In this document: piece after piece, positions 27,101 to 36,034 of the stretch | Position numbering within the stretch: the stretch's first letter is position 1 | Layout: the number at the start of each line of letters is the position of its first letter | Source: Arsenophonus nasoniae DSM 15247 | GTDB taxonomy: Bacteria > Pseudomonadota > Gammaproteobacteria > Enterobacterales > Enterobacteriaceae | NCBI RefSeq assembly: GCF_000429565.1 | Contig: NZ_AUCC01000004.1 | Coordinates: 28,165 to 92,164 of the forward strand | DNA length: 64,000 nt | Direction: 5' to 3' | Position numbers and translations under genes: made by a program | The notes under the pieces: generated by a model | The model's input: only the letters and a program-made list of their open reading frames with translations | The model's database searches: none | What the model was told of the DNA's origin: nothing

Positions 27101-27901
27101 ATGGAACTTACCGTTGTTCAAATCATACTCGTTTTCCTTGTTGCCTGTATTGCAGGTATGGATTCTATTCTAGATGAATTCCAATTCCATCGCCCTTTAA
27201 TTGCTTGTACCCTAATTGGCCTTGTTCTCGGTGATCTAAAAACAGGGATAATTATCGGTGGTACACTGGAAATGATCGCCCTCGGGTGGATGAATATCGG
27301 GGCAGCCGTAGCACCTGATGCTGCACTCGCCTCAATTATTTCTACCATTCTAGTTATTGCCGGCGGACAAGATATTGGTACCGGTATTGCTTTGGCGATC
27401 CCATTAGCTGCTGCAGGTCAAGTATTGACCATTATTGTTCGGACACTCACTGTTGCATTTCAACATGCCGCTGATCGTGCCGCGCAATCTGCCAATTTAC
27501 GTGCATTAACAACAATTCACATCTCAGCCCTGTTACTACAGGCGATGCGTATTGCTATTCCTGCTCTAATTGTTGCTATCTCTGTTGGTACCTCAGAAGT
27601 CCAACATCTACTAGATTCCATTCCTGAGGTTGTGACTAAAGGATTGAACATTGCTGGTGGTATGATCGTTGTTGTCGGTTACGCAATGGTGATTAACATG
27701 ATGCGCGCAGGTTATCTGATGCCATTTTTCTACTTGGGCTTTGTAACTGCGGCATTTACCAATTTCAACCTAGTTGCTTTAGGCGTTATTGGTATTGTAA
27801 TGGCGATCCTCTATATTCAACTCAGTCCAAAATACAACCAATCACAAGTTGCTAATTCGCAAAATAATGGCAATAGCGACTTAGATAATGAATTAGATTA
27901 A
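27101..27901 (+). CDS. manY: Mannose PTS EIIC component ManY
   Basis: This 266-residue integral membrane permease of the EII-Sor family has multiple transmembrane segments, with the family stretch GTLEMIALGWMNIGAAVAPD near 60-75. Together with ManZ it forms the sugar channel, and it is a known receptor for mannose-PTS-targeting bacteriocins and phage lambda DNA entry in E. coli. A ribosome site AGGAG precedes it; manX is 73 bp upstream and manZ 15 bp downstream. Confidence 0.95.
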   Translation: MELTVVQIILVFLVACIAGMDSILDEFQFHRPLIACTLIGLVLGDLKTGIIIGGTLEMIALGWMNIGAAVAPDAALASIISTILVIAGGQDIGTGIALAIPLAAAGQVLTIIVRTLTVAFQHAADRAAQSANLRALTTIHISALLLQAMRIAIPALIVAISVGTSEVQHLLDSIPEVVTKGLNIAGGMIVVVGYAMVINMMRAGYLMPFFYLGFVTAAFTNFNLVALGVIGIVMAILYIQLSPKYNQSQVANSQNNGNSDLDNELD

Positions 27902-27916
27902 TTAAGGAATGGAATA

Positions 27917-28765
27917 ATGGCAGATACAACTTCAGCAAACCAAAAAAAGCTTACTGCTGGTGATATTCGCGGAGTTTTCTTACGTTCCAATCTTTTTCAA
28001 GGATCTTGGAACTTTGAGCGCATGCAAGCACTTGGTTTTTGCTTTTCAATGATTCCCGTGATCCGTCGTTTATATCCTGAAAATAGCGAAGAACGTAAAC
28101 AAGCAATTAAGCGCCATCTAGAGTTTTTTAATACCCATCCGTATGTTGCAGCACCGGTTTTAGGCGTCACCATGGCGATGGAAGAACAAAGAGCTAATGG
28201 TGCAGATATCGATGATGGTGCAATTAATGGTATTAAAGTTGGCTTAATGGGCCCCTTGGCAGGTGTTGGAGACCCTATTTTTTGGGGCACAGTACGTCCA
28301 GTTTTTGCAGCATTAGGTGCAGGAACTGCGATGTCAGGTAGTCTACTAGGACCATTGCTATTTTTTATTTTGTTCAATTTAGTTCGTTTACTCACACGTT
28401 ATTACGGTGTCAGCTATGGTTACAAAAAAGGGCTTGATATTGTTCATGACATGGGAGGTGGCTTTCTACAAAAAATGACCGAAGGCGCCTCTATTTTGGG
28501 ACTATTTGTGATGGGTGCATTAGTTAATAAATGGACCAATGTTAATATCCCGTTAGTTGTATCCGAGATAAAAAATCTAGAGACGGGCGAGGTCACAATC
28601 ACTACCGTACAGACAATATTAAATCAATTAATGCCTGGTCTAGTACCTTTACTATTAACATTTGGCTGTATGTGGTTATTACGGCGTAAAGTTAATCCAT
28701 TATGGATCATTGTTGGTTTCTTTATCCTTGGTATTGTTGGCTACTGGGCAGGATTTTTAGGCTAA
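27917..28765 (+). CDS. manZ: Mannose PTS EIID component ManZ
   Basis: This 282-residue membrane protein of the EIID family has NLFQGSWNFERMQALGFCFS and GLMGPLAGVGDPIFWGTVRP as typical segments, and C-terminal hydrophobic helices. It completes the ManYZ permease. The operon ends in a terminator 27 bp after the stop. Confidence 0.95.
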   Translation: MADTTSANQKKLTAGDIRGVFLRSNLFQGSWNFERMQALGFCFSMIPVIRRLYPENSEERKQAIKRHLEFFNTHPYVAAPVLGVTMAMEEQRANGADIDDGAINGIKVGLMGPLAGVGDPIFWGTVRPVFAALGAGTAMSGSLLGPLLFFILFNLVRLLTRYYGVSYGYKKGLDIVHDMGGGFLQKMTEGASILGLFVMGALVNKWTNVNIPLVVSEIKNLETGEVTITTVQTILNQLMPGLVPLLLTFGCMWLLRRKVNPLWIIVGFFILGIVGYWAGFLG

Positions 28766-28791
28766 GATACTCGATATTTTAATTGCCGATT

Positions 28792-28818
28792 ACGGGAGGT
28801 TGCAGCCTCCCGTTTTTA
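28792..28818 (+). terminator. Terminator of manXYZ
   Basis: ACGGGAGG (28792-28799) pairs with CCTCCCGT (28806-28813), followed by TTTTT. Confidence 0.9.
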
Positions 28819-28863
28819 ATTTTATCTTTACAGCAGAGTAATAATCGATGGGAGTGTTTGCTC

Positions 28864-29322
28864 ATGAATATGAACAATATTGTCTTGACTATCTTGATTC
28901 TACTAATGCTAACTTATGCTATCTATGAAGAATTGATTGTTAATTTGTTAAATGGAAAAACAAAATTAAAAATAAAGTTAAGGCGCAGAAATAGAATTGA
29001 TGCCGTTATTTTTATTATACTTATCGCAATTGTTATTTATCATAATATTATTCAACATGGTAGTCAGTTTACAACCTATTTATTAATGATCACAGTTCTT
29101 ATTGCTATTTACTTAACATTCATTCGTTACCCTAAGCTTTATTTTAAAGATAAAGGTTTTTATTATAATAATGTTTATATATTATACGATCATATTAAAA
29201 CAATTAATTTATCTAAAGATGGAATATTAATAGTCGGTTTGGCAAAAAGAAAAATTTATATTGCTGTTAAACAGTTTGATGATTTAGATAAAATCTACAA
29301 CTTTTTGCTTAATAATAAATAA
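28864..29322 (+). CDS. yobD: DUF986 inner-membrane protein YobD
   Basis: This 152-residue protein has an N-terminal hydrophobic segment (about 3-22) and two more (about 43-62, 68-88), with a soluble C-terminus containing YPKLYFKDKGFYYNN. Length and layout match E. coli YobD, which also lies between manZ and mntP. Function unknown. The frame is open upstream through the man terminator, but the ATG at 28864 is the sensible start, with GGGAG about 10 nt before it. Confidence 0.82.
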   Translation: MNMNNIVLTILILLMLTYAIYEELIVNLLNGKTKLKIKLRRRNRIDAVIFIILIAIVIYHNIIQHGSQFTTYLLMITVLIAIYLTFIRYPKLYFKDKGFYYNNVYILYDHIKTINLSKDGILIVGLAKRKIYIAVKQFDDLDKIYNFLLNNK

Positions 29323-29446
29323 CATTCTTAATCTTTATTATATAGTTAATTAACGATAATTATTATTTTTATTAAATGGCATTAATTGATAAAATAATAA
29401 AAATTTAAATAATTGCCTTTTATTATTTTTATGATATCTTTTGCTA

Positions 29447-29600
29447 TGTGTCATTGGGGAGTAGCCTGTTCTAAATAAAATTGTCGTTTAGAAATTTCAT
29501 GTCAACATACTCGTTATGTTATAGTAACGTGGCATGAATACCTGACAAGGTTGGCAAGACCATAGGCATATTTTTACTCAAGGTTGGAAGTAAAAATATG
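29447..29600 (+). promoter_or_regulatory. yybP-ykoY manganese riboswitch
   Basis: The 5' untranslated region of mntP contains CATTGGGGAGTAGCC at about 29452-29466, the hallmark of the yybP-ykoY aptamer P1/junction, followed by stems and a downstream hairpin region ending before the ATG at 29633. In E. coli the same element in front of mntP senses Mn2+ and turns on translation of the exporter. Exact borders are estimated. Confidence 0.85.
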
Positions 29601-29632
29601 TGTATGGATAACTATCCAACTGAGACAGTATA

Positions 29633-30196
29633 ATGAACTTATACACCACCTTAGCTTTATCACTCGCATTATCCATGGATGCATTTGCTGTATCAGTTTG
29701 CAAAGGTGCTACCTTATTTAATCCCTCTTTACGTGAAGCAATAAGAACGGGCCTTATCTTTGGCGTAATTGAGGCCATAACACCCATTATTGGCTGGTGT
29801 TTAGGACTATTAGCCAGTCAATATGTTATAAAGTGGAATCATTGGATAGCGTTTGGTTTATTATTTATATTGGGTAGCCAAATGATATATCAAAGCTACC
29901 ATCGCGCTAAAAACAATAACAAATCTCCTCTTATCCACTATCACAATTCTTTTACCCTTATTACTACCGCCATCGCAACTAGCCTGGATGCAATGGCCAT
30001 TGGCGTTAGTCTGGCTTTTTTGCAAATTAATATCATCCATACAGCGATGACAATCGGACTAATGACCATGATTATGGCAACACTTGGGATATTATTAGGT
30101 CGTTATATTGGTCCATTATTAGGAAAAACAGCCGAAATGATGGGTGGTGTTACGCTAATTATGATTGGATTTAGTATAATTTATCAACATATTTAA
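29633..30196 (+). CDS. mntP: Manganese efflux pump MntP
   Basis: This 187-residue membrane protein has six predicted transmembrane helices and two conserved half-repeats: [19 protein letters not shown] at the start and [17 protein letters not shown] in the middle, each with the acidic Asp needed for Mn2+ export. Family members are 185-190 residues. It is controlled by the riboswitch directly upstream and protects against Mn excess brought in by importers such as SitABCD, encoded about 19 kb away. Confidence 0.93.
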   Translation: MNLYTTLALSLALSMDAFAVSVCKGATLFNPSLREAIRTGLIFGVIEAITPIIGWCLGLLASQYVIKWNHWIAFGLLFILGSQMIYQSYHRAKNNNKSPLIHYHNSFTLITTAIATSLDAMAIGVSLAFLQINIIHTAMTIGLMTMIMATLGILLGRYIGPLLGKTAEMMGGVTLIMIGFSIIYQHI

Positions 30197-30547
30197 TTTA
30201 TTAAATAATTCGCTCCAATGTTTTTTTAATGCTTTTATTATGTTAGAAAAATAATAAATAAGAGACACTAAACAATAAGAATTTTTACTATTTCTAACAA
30301 AAATTATTAATTGAAATACTCTTTAATGTATAATATTTATTAAAAAATGATAAACTATTTAATAGTTTAATTTCATTTTTTTAAAATAAAACGGAATATA
30401 TTATAGATTAATAATAATTATTATTAGCAATTAGAAATGGCATTTTTTGCCTATCTATAAATATCAAAAATCATAAAATAGAATTTATAAATAAATGAAT
30501 GATTCTTTACAGCTAGGCTATTTACCCACTGATTGTGGAAGGTGAAC
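30197..30547. promoter_or_regulatory. Intergenic region upstream of the MarA-type regulator
   Basis: About 350 bp, very AT-rich, without a coding frame. GGAAGGTG just before the ATG at 30548 is the ribosome site. No operator is recognised. Confidence 0.4.
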
Positions 30548-30904
30548 ATGTCGGAAAATGTAATCAATGATATTGTTAATTGGTTAGAGAGCCAATTACA
30601 ACGAAATGAAGGCATTAAGATTGATACCATTGCTAATAAAAGTGGTTATTCTAAATGGCATTTACAACGGATCTTTAAGCAATTAAAAGGTTGCACCTTA
30701 GGTGAATATGTTCGTAAACGTCGTTTACTTGAAGCAGCCAGGCTATTACGAGAAGATAAATTTTCTATTTTGGATATAGCTCTACAATACGGTTTTAGCT
30801 CCCAAGCAACATTTACTCGCATTTTTAAAAAACATTTTAATACTACACCGGCTAAATTTCGTCAAAATGGGCAGTTACCCGATTTTAATCAATTTATGGA
30901 CTAA
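30548..30904 (+). CDS. AraC-family regulator of the MarA/SoxS/AarP type
   Basis: This 118-residue protein consists only of the two helix-turn-helix motifs of the family: SGYSKWHLQRIFKQLKGCTL (HTH1) and ILDIALQYGFSSQATFTRIF (HTH2). Small single-domain members are MarA, SoxS, PqrA and AarP, which bind as monomers to marboxes and raise efflux and drug tolerance. It resembles AarP/PqrA of Providencia/Proteus in size and motif; the exact orthologue is uncertain. The frame is open further upstream, but the ATG at 30548 with GGAAGGTG before it is the real start. Confidence 0.85.
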   Translation: MSENVINDIVNWLESQLQRNEGIKIDTIANKSGYSKWHLQRIFKQLKGCTLGEYVRKRRLLEAARLLREDKFSILDIALQYGFSSQATFTRIFKKHFNTTPAKFRQNGQLPDFNQFMD

Positions 30905-30934
30905 GCTAAAATTTTTAATTATTCATTGCTATAT

Positions 30935-30957
30935 GCCAGTCTAAATACTGGCTTTAT
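30935..30957 (+). terminator. Possible terminator after the AraC-type regulator
   Basis: GCCAGT (30935-30940) / ACTGGC (30947-30952) with TTTAT following; a short hairpin with a weak T-tract. Confidence 0.45.
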
Positions 30958-31036
30958 GTCCTGTCTACAATAAAATTCGCATGAATATTTGTTTAGCTAG
31001 CAATGAGTGCTAATAATTAATAATGACTAACTTTAT

Positions 31037-32053
31037 TCATGTTATTTCATTAACCAACCAATTTTCTAATTGTATAAGTTGCTGATTAAGATCTGGATAT
31101 TGAACCTGTATCTCCGCGATTATCTCCTTAATTGTTGCTGGTTGGTATTTTTTCCCAATCAACTTTTGACTAAAAAGCTCCAATGGCGATGGATCTAAAC
31201 TATCAGTATAAATTTTACTAGCTGAAATTTTGCCTTTATCAATATCAAAATAAAGTTCAACGCCACCCCAAACAAATCGTGTGTCAAGTATATGACTAAA
31301 AGTCGGCGCTTGGCCAAAATTCCATTCCCAACTAGATTGCTTAGCATAAACGTCAATAAAACCGGGTAAATCAGGCATGTTAGTTGGCGAAATTATTTCT
31401 GCCTTCACTACTTCACCATAATAGTTGAAAAAATTGTTTGCGAAAGCGTTACAAACTTTTTGATGAGTAATGCCGGCATCAATTTCAGCTAAGTTCATTA
31501 CCCTAGAACGCACAGAAGTAATACCTTTGCTAATCAACTTTTTTGGATCTGGATTTAAATAACTGGCTAATCGATTTAAATCCGTATTAATGAGTAAAGT
31601 ACCATGATGAAAACCGCGATCATGAGTTTCAAAATAAGCTGATCCTGAAATTTTACGCTCGCCATGTGCGGAACGAATAACTAAATCATTTCGACCAGCT
31701 ACTTGAGCAATAACCCCAAGCTCAGCTAACCCTGCAATAATAATTTGGGTTGAAACTGTTTTATTATAAGCGGGTTTACCTGCCATAAAGGTAAAACAGC
31801 TATTTCCTAAATCATGAAAAACCGCACCACCACCACTTCGGCGGCGAGCTAATTTAACCCCATCTTGTACCATTTTTCGGGTATTACACTCTTTCCATGG
31901 ATTTTGTGCTCGTCCAATAACGACTGTATCATTATTGCGCCAAAGAAACATAACCCGTTGCTTGACTGACATTTGACGAAAAATAGCCTCTTCGACTGCC
32001 AAATTAAACCAGGGATCAAATGATTCAGAAATAAGAAGACGTATTGAAGCCAT
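31037..32053 (-). CDS. lplA: Lipoate-protein ligase A
   Basis: This 338-residue enzyme activates lipoate with ATP and attaches it to E2 and H-protein lysines. It has the signature [20 protein letters not shown] and [29 protein letters not shown] with the catalytic Lys region, and ends in the small C-terminal domain. It lets the cell use external lipoate. Length matches E. coli LplA (338). No neighbour in the same pathway is visible. Confidence 0.93.
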   Translation of the reverse strand: MASIRLLISESFDPWFNLAVEEAIFRQMSVKQRVMFLWRNNDTVVIGRAQNPWKECNTRKMVQDGVKLARRRSGGGAVFHDLGNSCFTFMAGKPAYNKTVSTQIIIAGLAELGVIAQVAGRNDLVIRSAHGERKISGSAYFETHDRGFHHGTLLINTDLNRLASYLNPDPKKLISKGITSVRSRVMNLAEIDAGITHQKVCNAFANNFFNYYGEVVKAEIISPTNMPDLPGFIDVYAKQSSWEWNFGQAPTFSHILDTRFVWGGVELYFDIDKGKISASKIYTDSLDPSPLELFSQKLIGKKYQPATIKEIIAEIQVQYPDLNQQLIQLENWLVNEIT

Positions 32054-32125
32054 ATAAATTTTGCCAGCCTATATTCATTTTTCTACAGCTAAAGACGAAA
32101 AAGTTATTATAATTAAAAATGACAT

Positions 32126-32608
32126 TTAAATACGACGTGCTTGCCAGAAAACCTTGCGCCAGTAGGTATTATTCAATGAAGAGCGAATAACGCCTTTACT
32201 GGTTGATGCATGAATAAAAGTATTATCTGTATCATAAATACCTACATGTAAGCCATTTTCACCAGAACCCGTTTTAAAAAAAACCAGATCGCCCGGCATG
32301 AGTTCCTCAATATCAATACGAGTACCATATGTTGTTTGGGCTACTGTCGTACGCGGTAATTGAATAGCAAAACGGTCACTAAAAGTTCGATAAACAAATC
32401 CTGAACAATCAATTCCACTTGATGCTAAACCACCATACCGATATGGCGTACCATACCATTGTAATAGTTGCTCCTTTAGTTGAGCGATGGTCATAATAGG
32501 ATCAGAAAGTTGGGTTTTTAATGGCGGAGCGGTTCTATTCACTGAAGAGGAACAGCCAATTAAGGCTAGATAAAATAAAAAAAGTAGGTGTTTAATTCTG
32601 ATTAGCAT
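32126..32608 (-). CDS. nlpC: NlpC/P60 family lipoprotein NlpC
   Basis: This 160-residue lipoprotein has the lipobox LALIGC with Cys19 in the signal peptide, followed by the NlpC/P60 peptidase domain: catalytic Cys in GIDCSGFVYRTF, His in GLHVGIYDTD and the polar residue in FIHASTSKGVIRSS. It matches E. coli NlpC (154 residues), a putative gamma-D-Glu-diaminopimelate endopeptidase in the cell envelope. It lies just downstream of the arn operon but on its own. Confidence 0.9.
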   Translation of the reverse strand: MLIRIKHLLFLFYLALIGCSSSVNRTAPPLKTQLSDPIMTIAQLKEQLLQWYGTPYRYGGLASSGIDCSGFVYRTFSDRFAIQLPRTTVAQTTYGTRIDIEELMPGDLVFFKTGSGENGLHVGIYDTDNTFIHASTSKGVIRSSLNNTYWRKVFWQARRI

Positions 32609-32748
32609 AAAGCACCTTTATCGCTTTAAGATAACTAAATGACTTTAATCAGCGTTTAATAAAAAAACAAGTTTTTATTAATGGGTGATCTTTATTTTTA
32701 GCAAACGCTGTCGATTAAAATAAATATCCTACACACTTTTTTGTTTTA

Positions 32749-33138
32749 TTACCGTTTTACTTCAGGCCGAGAAATAATCCAAATACCGAACAAAATTAAT
32801 AGCACACCCACAAATTTAACTAATGTTGCCGATTCATTAAACCAAGGCAATGTGACCGCTAATAAATAAACAAATACATAGCTTAAACTAATTAGTGGAT
32901 AAGCTTTACTTAAAGCTAAAAATCTCAAGGCTAATAGCCAACAAACCATAGAAATAGCATAGCCAATTAAACCGACAAAAATCAGCCCAAACGCAGGGAG
33001 ATTTTCAAATAACCAATTAACATTCATCCATTGATGATTTAATTTAAACTCAGGTAATAAAGTTACGCCAGCTTTTAGACAAAGCTGAGAGAAAGTGATC
33101 AATATTACGCTGATGATACCCCAAAAATAACCTTTCAT
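32749..33138 (-). CDS. arnF: ArnF, undecaprenyl-phosphate-aminoarabinose flippase subunit
   Basis: This 129-residue SMR-type membrane protein has four hydrophobic segments and the family stretch LALRFLALSKAYPLISLSYV. With ArnE it flips undecaprenyl-phosphate-L-Ara4N to the periplasmic side. The frame is open back to 33186, but the ATG at 33138 overlaps the arnE stop (ATGA), so that start is chosen. Last gene of the operon. Confidence 0.88.
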   Translation of the reverse strand: MKGYFWGIISVILITFSQLCLKAGVTLLPEFKLNHQWMNVNWLFENLPAFGLIFVGLIGYAISMVCWLLALRFLALSKAYPLISLSYVFVYLLAVTLPWFNESATLVKFVGVLLILFGIWIISRPEVKR

Positions 33139-33473
33139 ATATTTAATAAAACAATACCCAGCATGATAATAAATACACCTATCCAATGTTTTATACTGAT
33201 CTTTTCTTGATAGATAAATTGCCCTATCAAGGTAACGATAACAAAGTTAAAACTTAGCATCGGATAAGCAATACTAAGCGGTAAAATTTGTAATAATTTA
33301 AGCCAAAATAGCATGGCTAACGCGAGCAAAATAATAGCTATTACTAGCCATTTAAAGACTAAACTATTTTTTGTCGGCAAACCACTTTGCCAATATATAA
33401 CCGCTTGTTTTTGACAAACTTGCCCAAAGCAAGTTAACAGGCTAACAATTATCAATAATAAAAAATGTGTCAT
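33135..33473 (-). CDS. arnE: ArnE, undecaprenyl-phosphate-aminoarabinose flippase subunit
   Basis: This 112-residue SMR-type membrane protein has four hydrophobic helices and ILPLSIAYPMLSFNFVIVTL near the third. It overlaps arnT upstream and arnF downstream by ATGA junctions, so the three are translationally coupled. Acts with ArnF. Confidence 0.88.
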   Translation of the reverse strand: MTHFLLLIIVSLLTCFGQVCQKQAVIYWQSGLPTKNSLVFKWLVIAIILLALAMLFWLKLLQILPLSIAYPMLSFNFVIVTLIGQFIYQEKISIKHWIGVFIIMLGIVLLNI

Positions 33474-35134
33474 GGCTGCTGATAATAAGTCATTATTGCC
33501 ATTCTTGAATTGCGAACCACATGATCAGGCTTAGGAATATCATCAGGCAGACCTTCATTTCTACGTAATAAAAGCACCACTGAAATTTGTCCTTCTTTCC
33601 GTGACTGGCTAAGCCATTTAGCAAAATTAGCTTGTTTGATTAAGCGATATTCACTATCAGGATAATTCAAACCGTATCTTAATTCACCTGATCTTTCATA
33701 TAAATAAATATTACCTCGATGTAATTCCCATGCCAGGCCTCCACTTACTCCAACATTATCCGCTAGCACAAATTTACTTTGTTCCAACAAAGAAATATTT
33801 TGCCTAATTAATTGTTGTGGCAATTTAGAATCGATAGTATCTTGCGGTAATGCATAACCTATCGTTAAGCTCAAAGCTAGAGAACATGCCGCCCCCCACA
33901 ACCAATACCTAGCATTGGATATTAGGCTAAAATAGCCAATAATCAGCCAAATACAAAAAACAGTGATGCCTAATGCCAGTTTGGGCCATTCCGCTGGGCT
34001 ATATAGAGGATGATCAACAAATAACCCCACAATAATCAAAGTAATAATTGCCAATATGCCAAATGTGATATTGGTAAATCCGTTAAATTTAAGTGGGACT
34101 AGATTGCGATTTTTAACACAATCAACCGCATATTTGGCCATCATTAATGCAAGCGGTGCCATCACTGGCAACATATAAGTGAGTAATTTACCTTTAGCAA
34201 TACTAAAAAATAGGAAAGGGACAATAAACCAGCACAGCAGAAAAAACATTTCCGGTTTGATTTTTCGTTCCTGCCAACTCTTAAATAATGCCCCAGGTAA
34301 AAGCCCTAACCAGGGTATTACACCAAGTAAAATGATTGGAATATAAAACCAAAAAGGGGCTTTATGTTGAGCATCTTCTGATGAAAAGCGTTGAATATGT
34401 TCTACCCAGAAAAAGTAATGCCAATAATCGGGTTCATATTTATTAATAGCTAATGCCCAGGGAAGGCTTATCAATGCCGCACTGATTATTGCTATGCCAC
34501 CAAATTTGAGTATCTCAGTAAAACGTTTTTGATAAAGCATAACTGGCAGCATGACGATCACCGGAATAGCTAACGCTAAAAAACCCTTAGTCATGAAGGC
34601 CATACCACAGGTAAGCCCCATAACGGCCCAGGCAAGTAACTTTGCAGCCACCGTTGATGCTTTTAATAACCAAAAACAACATAGCATACAAGCAGTCAGC
34701 CACATGGTGAGCATTGGATCGAGTACGCTGTAAGTGCCAACCGCAAATACCAAAAACATCGAAACATACATTAAAGTAGCAACAAACGCGACACTTCGAT
34801 TACGCCACATTATCATTGCTAACCAGTAAACTAAGCCGGCGCTGATCATAGTTGAAAACACAGCACCAAAACGGACAGCAAAATTAGTATCACCAAAGAT
34901 CATTTGACTGATATTATTTATCCAATATCCGGCCACTGGCTTTTCAAAATAGCGAATATTAAGCAAATAAGGCACAATCCAATCGCATCGAAGCAACATT
35001 TCTCGACTAATTTCTGCGTAACGCGTTTCATCAGGCTGCCAGAGCAATCGACTATTTAACGGCACTAAATAAGTAAAAATGAAAAAAAGTGCTAATAAAA
35101 AAGCACCTGTTTTCTGTAACTGTTTAGTTAACAT
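33470..35134 (-). CDS. arnT: ArnT, lipid A aminoarabinose transferase
   Basis: This 554-residue inner-membrane GT-C glycosyltransferase (E. coli 550) has about a dozen hydrophobic helices. The N-terminal periplasmic loop has LLWQPDETRYAEISREML with the essential acidic residues, followed by EKPVAGYWINNI. It moves L-Ara4N from undecaprenyl phosphate to lipid A phosphates, lowering affinity for polymyxin and cationic peptides. A TTG at 35137 precedes the ATG at 35134, which is used here, 6 bp after arnD. Confidence 0.93.
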   Translation of the reverse strand: MLTKQLQKTGAFLLALFFIFTYLVPLNSRLLWQPDETRYAEISREMLLRCDWIVPYLLNIRYFEKPVAGYWINNISQMIFGDTNFAVRFGAVFSTMISAGLVYWLAMIMWRNRSVAFVATLMYVSMFLVFAVGTYSVLDPMLTMWLTACMLCCFWLLKASTVAAKLLAWAVMGLTCGMAFMTKGFLALAIPVIVMLPVMLYQKRFTEILKFGGIAIISAALISLPWALAINKYEPDYWHYFFWVEHIQRFSSEDAQHKAPFWFYIPIILLGVIPWLGLLPGALFKSWQERKIKPEMFFLLCWFIVPFLFFSIAKGKLLTYMLPVMAPLALMMAKYAVDCVKNRNLVPLKFNGFTNITFGILAIITLIIVGLFVDHPLYSPAEWPKLALGITVFCIWLIIGYFSLISNARYWLWGAACSLALSLTIGYALPQDTIDSKLPQQLIRQNISLLEQSKFVLADNVGVSGGLAWELHRGNIYLYERSGELRYGLNYPDSEYRLIKQANFAKWLSQSRKEGQISVVLLLRRNEGLPDDIPKPDHVVRNSRMAIMTYYQQP

Positions 35135-35140
35135 CAAGCA

Positions 35141-36034
35141 CTATACCTCGTGTTGACACCCTAGCCAGCCTTCACGACCTGGAAAAGATGAACGAATAAT
35201 TTTTCCTAGTGGTAAAGAATCTATATCATTTGGTATTAATTCACGCAATGGACAAAATACCATTTGTTCTGCAATCATTCTCTCTAATAAATTCTCAAAT
35301 TGCATCGATTTAGACATACCTTCCACTTCAGTATGAATAGTATAAACAGACGTTCCTACATCTTCCTGCATCGCGTTAATAATAAAATCATTAAAATTTT
35401 CATCTTTAACCAACGTGCCAACAACTTCATCATAAGTTGGTAGTGTCACTGGAATTTGTAGGGTACCAATTGAACCATCAGCCAAAATAGGACGAAAAGG
35501 ATGGGTACCTCGACAATCACTATTATAGTCAAATTTAAAATTTTCTTTCGCCGTTAATACACGTTCATCGGCACGCCAACCTGCTACAGCTGTACATTTC
35601 ACACTAGCGCCCGTTACGGCTTCAAGCGCATCCACACCTAATTTAATTTGTTCGACCAATTTAGTTCTCGGCCATTTACCAACATTAGCTTGCCAGCCGT
35701 GATGATCCCATGCATGTAGCCCAACTTCATGACCTTCATCCAATGTTTGTTTCATTAAGTAACCTAGATCATTGGCAATTTTTTTACCTGACCAGGCTGT
35801 TCCGGCTAATAAAATATCCCAACCATACAGTGACGCGGCATTCGATCTTAACATTTTCCATAAAAATTTAGGTCGAAACAGGCGCCATAAATGGCGCCCC
35901 ATATTATCTGGACCGACACTGAAAAAAAAACTGGCTCGAAGTTGATATTTAGCGAGCACTTTAAATAACTGTGGCACACCTTCTTTGGTACCTTGATAGG
36001 TATCTACATCAATTCTTAAGCCAATTTTCTTCAT
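35141..36034 (-). CDS. arnD: ArnD, undecaprenyl-phosphate-4-formamido-arabinose deformylase
   Basis: This 297-residue polysaccharide deacetylase (NodB fold) has the metal motif [10 protein letters not shown] near the start, HAWDHHGWQ as the His motif and IHTEVEGM late in the protein. It removes the formyl group from Und-P-L-Ara4FN, a step needed before flipping. It starts within the stop of arnA (TAATG-type overlap). Confidence 0.93.
   Translation of the reverse strand: MKKIGLRIDVDTYQGTKEGVPQLFKVLAKYQLRASFFFSVGPDNMGRHLWRLFRPKFLWKMLRSNAASLYGWDILLAGTAWSGKKIANDLGYLMKQTLDEGHEVGLHAWDHHGWQANVGKWPRTKLVEQIKLGVDALEAVTGASVKCTAVAGWRADERVLTAKENFKFDYNSDCRGTHPFRPILADGSIGTLQIPVTLPTYDEVVGTLVKDENFNDFIINAMQEDVGTSVYTIHTEVEGMSKSMQFENLLERMIAEQMVFCPLRELIPNDIDSLPLGKIIRSSFPGREGWLGCQHEV

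Noticed and set aside
28783-28863. Upstream extension of yobD to 28783
   Set aside because: It would begin inside the rho-independent terminator of manXYZ and add residues absent from the family.
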